Source: Amedibacillus dolichus DSM 3991 (GTDB taxonomy: Bacteria; Bacillota_I; Bacilli_A; Erysipelotrichales; Erysipelotrichaceae). From it: a DNA stretch of 64,000 nucleotides. The stretch lies in assembly GCF_000154285.1 (NCBI RefSeq), contig NZ_DS483474.1, positions 124,001 through 188,000 of the forward strand, given 5' to 3'. Positions within the stretch are counted from its first letter, which is position 1. Every line of letters begins with the position of its first letter. A program made the position numbers and the translations under genes. The notes beneath the pieces were generated by a model. The model was not told the origin of the DNA. It made no database searches and worked only from the letters and a program-made list of their open reading frames with translations. Positions 63,834 to 64,000 of this stretch are shown here, in pieces.

Positions 63834-64000
63834 GTGTCATCACCTGCATGTTCAATAAAATCATCTACATAGGCCTGCTGCTTGCTTTCGTCCATTTCCT
63901 TCTTGACGATTGCTTTGGCAGCTTCAAAGGCTACATCGACAATCGTTTGTTTCATTGCCTGCTGAGCCTGTGCCTTTTCGCGTTCCATATCCTGTTTGGT
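63821..64000 (-). CDS. atpF: ATP synthase b subunit (C-terminal part, runs off right edge)
   Basis: The 59 residues visible (DMEREKAQAQQAMKQTI, then VKKEMDESKQQAYVDDF) are the helical C-terminal end of the b subunit. They precede atpH in the standard order. The membrane helix lies outside the window. Confidence 0.9.
   Translation of the reverse strand, partial: TKQDMEREKAQAQQAMKQTIVDVAFEAAKAIVKKEMDESKQQAYVDDFIEHAGDDTWQA

Overview
The window is AT-rich chromosomal DNA from a low-GC Gram-positive bacterium. It has strong AGGAGG-type ribosome binding sites, mannose- and lactose-family PTS operons, AddAB instead of RecBCD, a complete-looking F1 ATP synthase gene order, and FIVAR/discoidin surface proteins. 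Together with the two Rpn/PD-(D/E)XK 'transposase' copies this suggests a gut or oral member of the Erysipelotrichia (Bacillota); that placement is inference, because no rRNA gene is present.

Layout. 1-4388 (minus) is a sugar-uptake and catabolic operon: mannose-family PTS IIA-IIC-IID, a 2-hydroxyacid dehydrogenase, IIB, a KDPG-type aldolase and the start of a mannitol-1-phosphate-dehydrogenase-like gene. It is divergent from a LevR/DgaR-like regulator (4706-7144) whose ATPase and EIIA active-site residues look lost. A decayed ATPase gene follows. 8019-13414 (plus) is an aromatic amino-acid operon, aroB-aroC-aroF-aroA-tyrA, preceded by a tiny Tyr-Tyr-Phe leader peptide and two hairpins that look like a ribosome-mediated attenuator. 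13779-21728 holds housekeeping genes (rsmI, ricT, holB, tmk, ddh, yggS) between two nearly identical direct repeats, each carrying an Rpn-family nuclease gene. 21781-27960 (minus) is mutS-mutL-miaA-tcdA. 28002-30057 is a small accessory patch: an IS3-family relic and an AbiE type IV toxin-antitoxin pair whose toxin gene is frameshifted in a G6 tract.

30448-31662 is a rodA/ftsW gene. 31869-36881 encodes a 1670-residue secreted GH20 hexosaminidase with discoidin, LamG-like and FIVAR modules. 37234-41816 (minus) is a lactose-family PTS operon with a GH4 phospho-glycosidase, an RDD membrane protein and an RpiR regulator. 41990-45332 (minus) is rmlACBD for dTDP-rhamnose. 45617-47570 is a RelBE-type toxin-antitoxin locus whose toxin is split by an intact IS3-family element; precise removal restores a 106-codon toxin. 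47718-49920 holds a MerR-methyltransferase fusion and an XRE regulator with a DUF6773-like membrane protein. galE and galU are divergent (50077-52088). addB-addA follow, then a small conserved protein, lepB, and atpF(partial)-H-A-G-D-C, which runs off the right edge.

The genes are mainly carbohydrate import and breakdown, envelope sugar synthesis (galE, galU, rml, rodA), DNA repair and replication (mutSL, addAB, holB, tmk), and core energy metabolism. The most unusual items are the putative Tyr/Phe attenuator ahead of the aro operon, the catalytically eroded LevR-type regulator, the GH4 enzyme with an alpha-type CDMP signature in a lactose-family PTS operon, and the IS-split toxin. No tRNA, rRNA or CRISPR array was seen.
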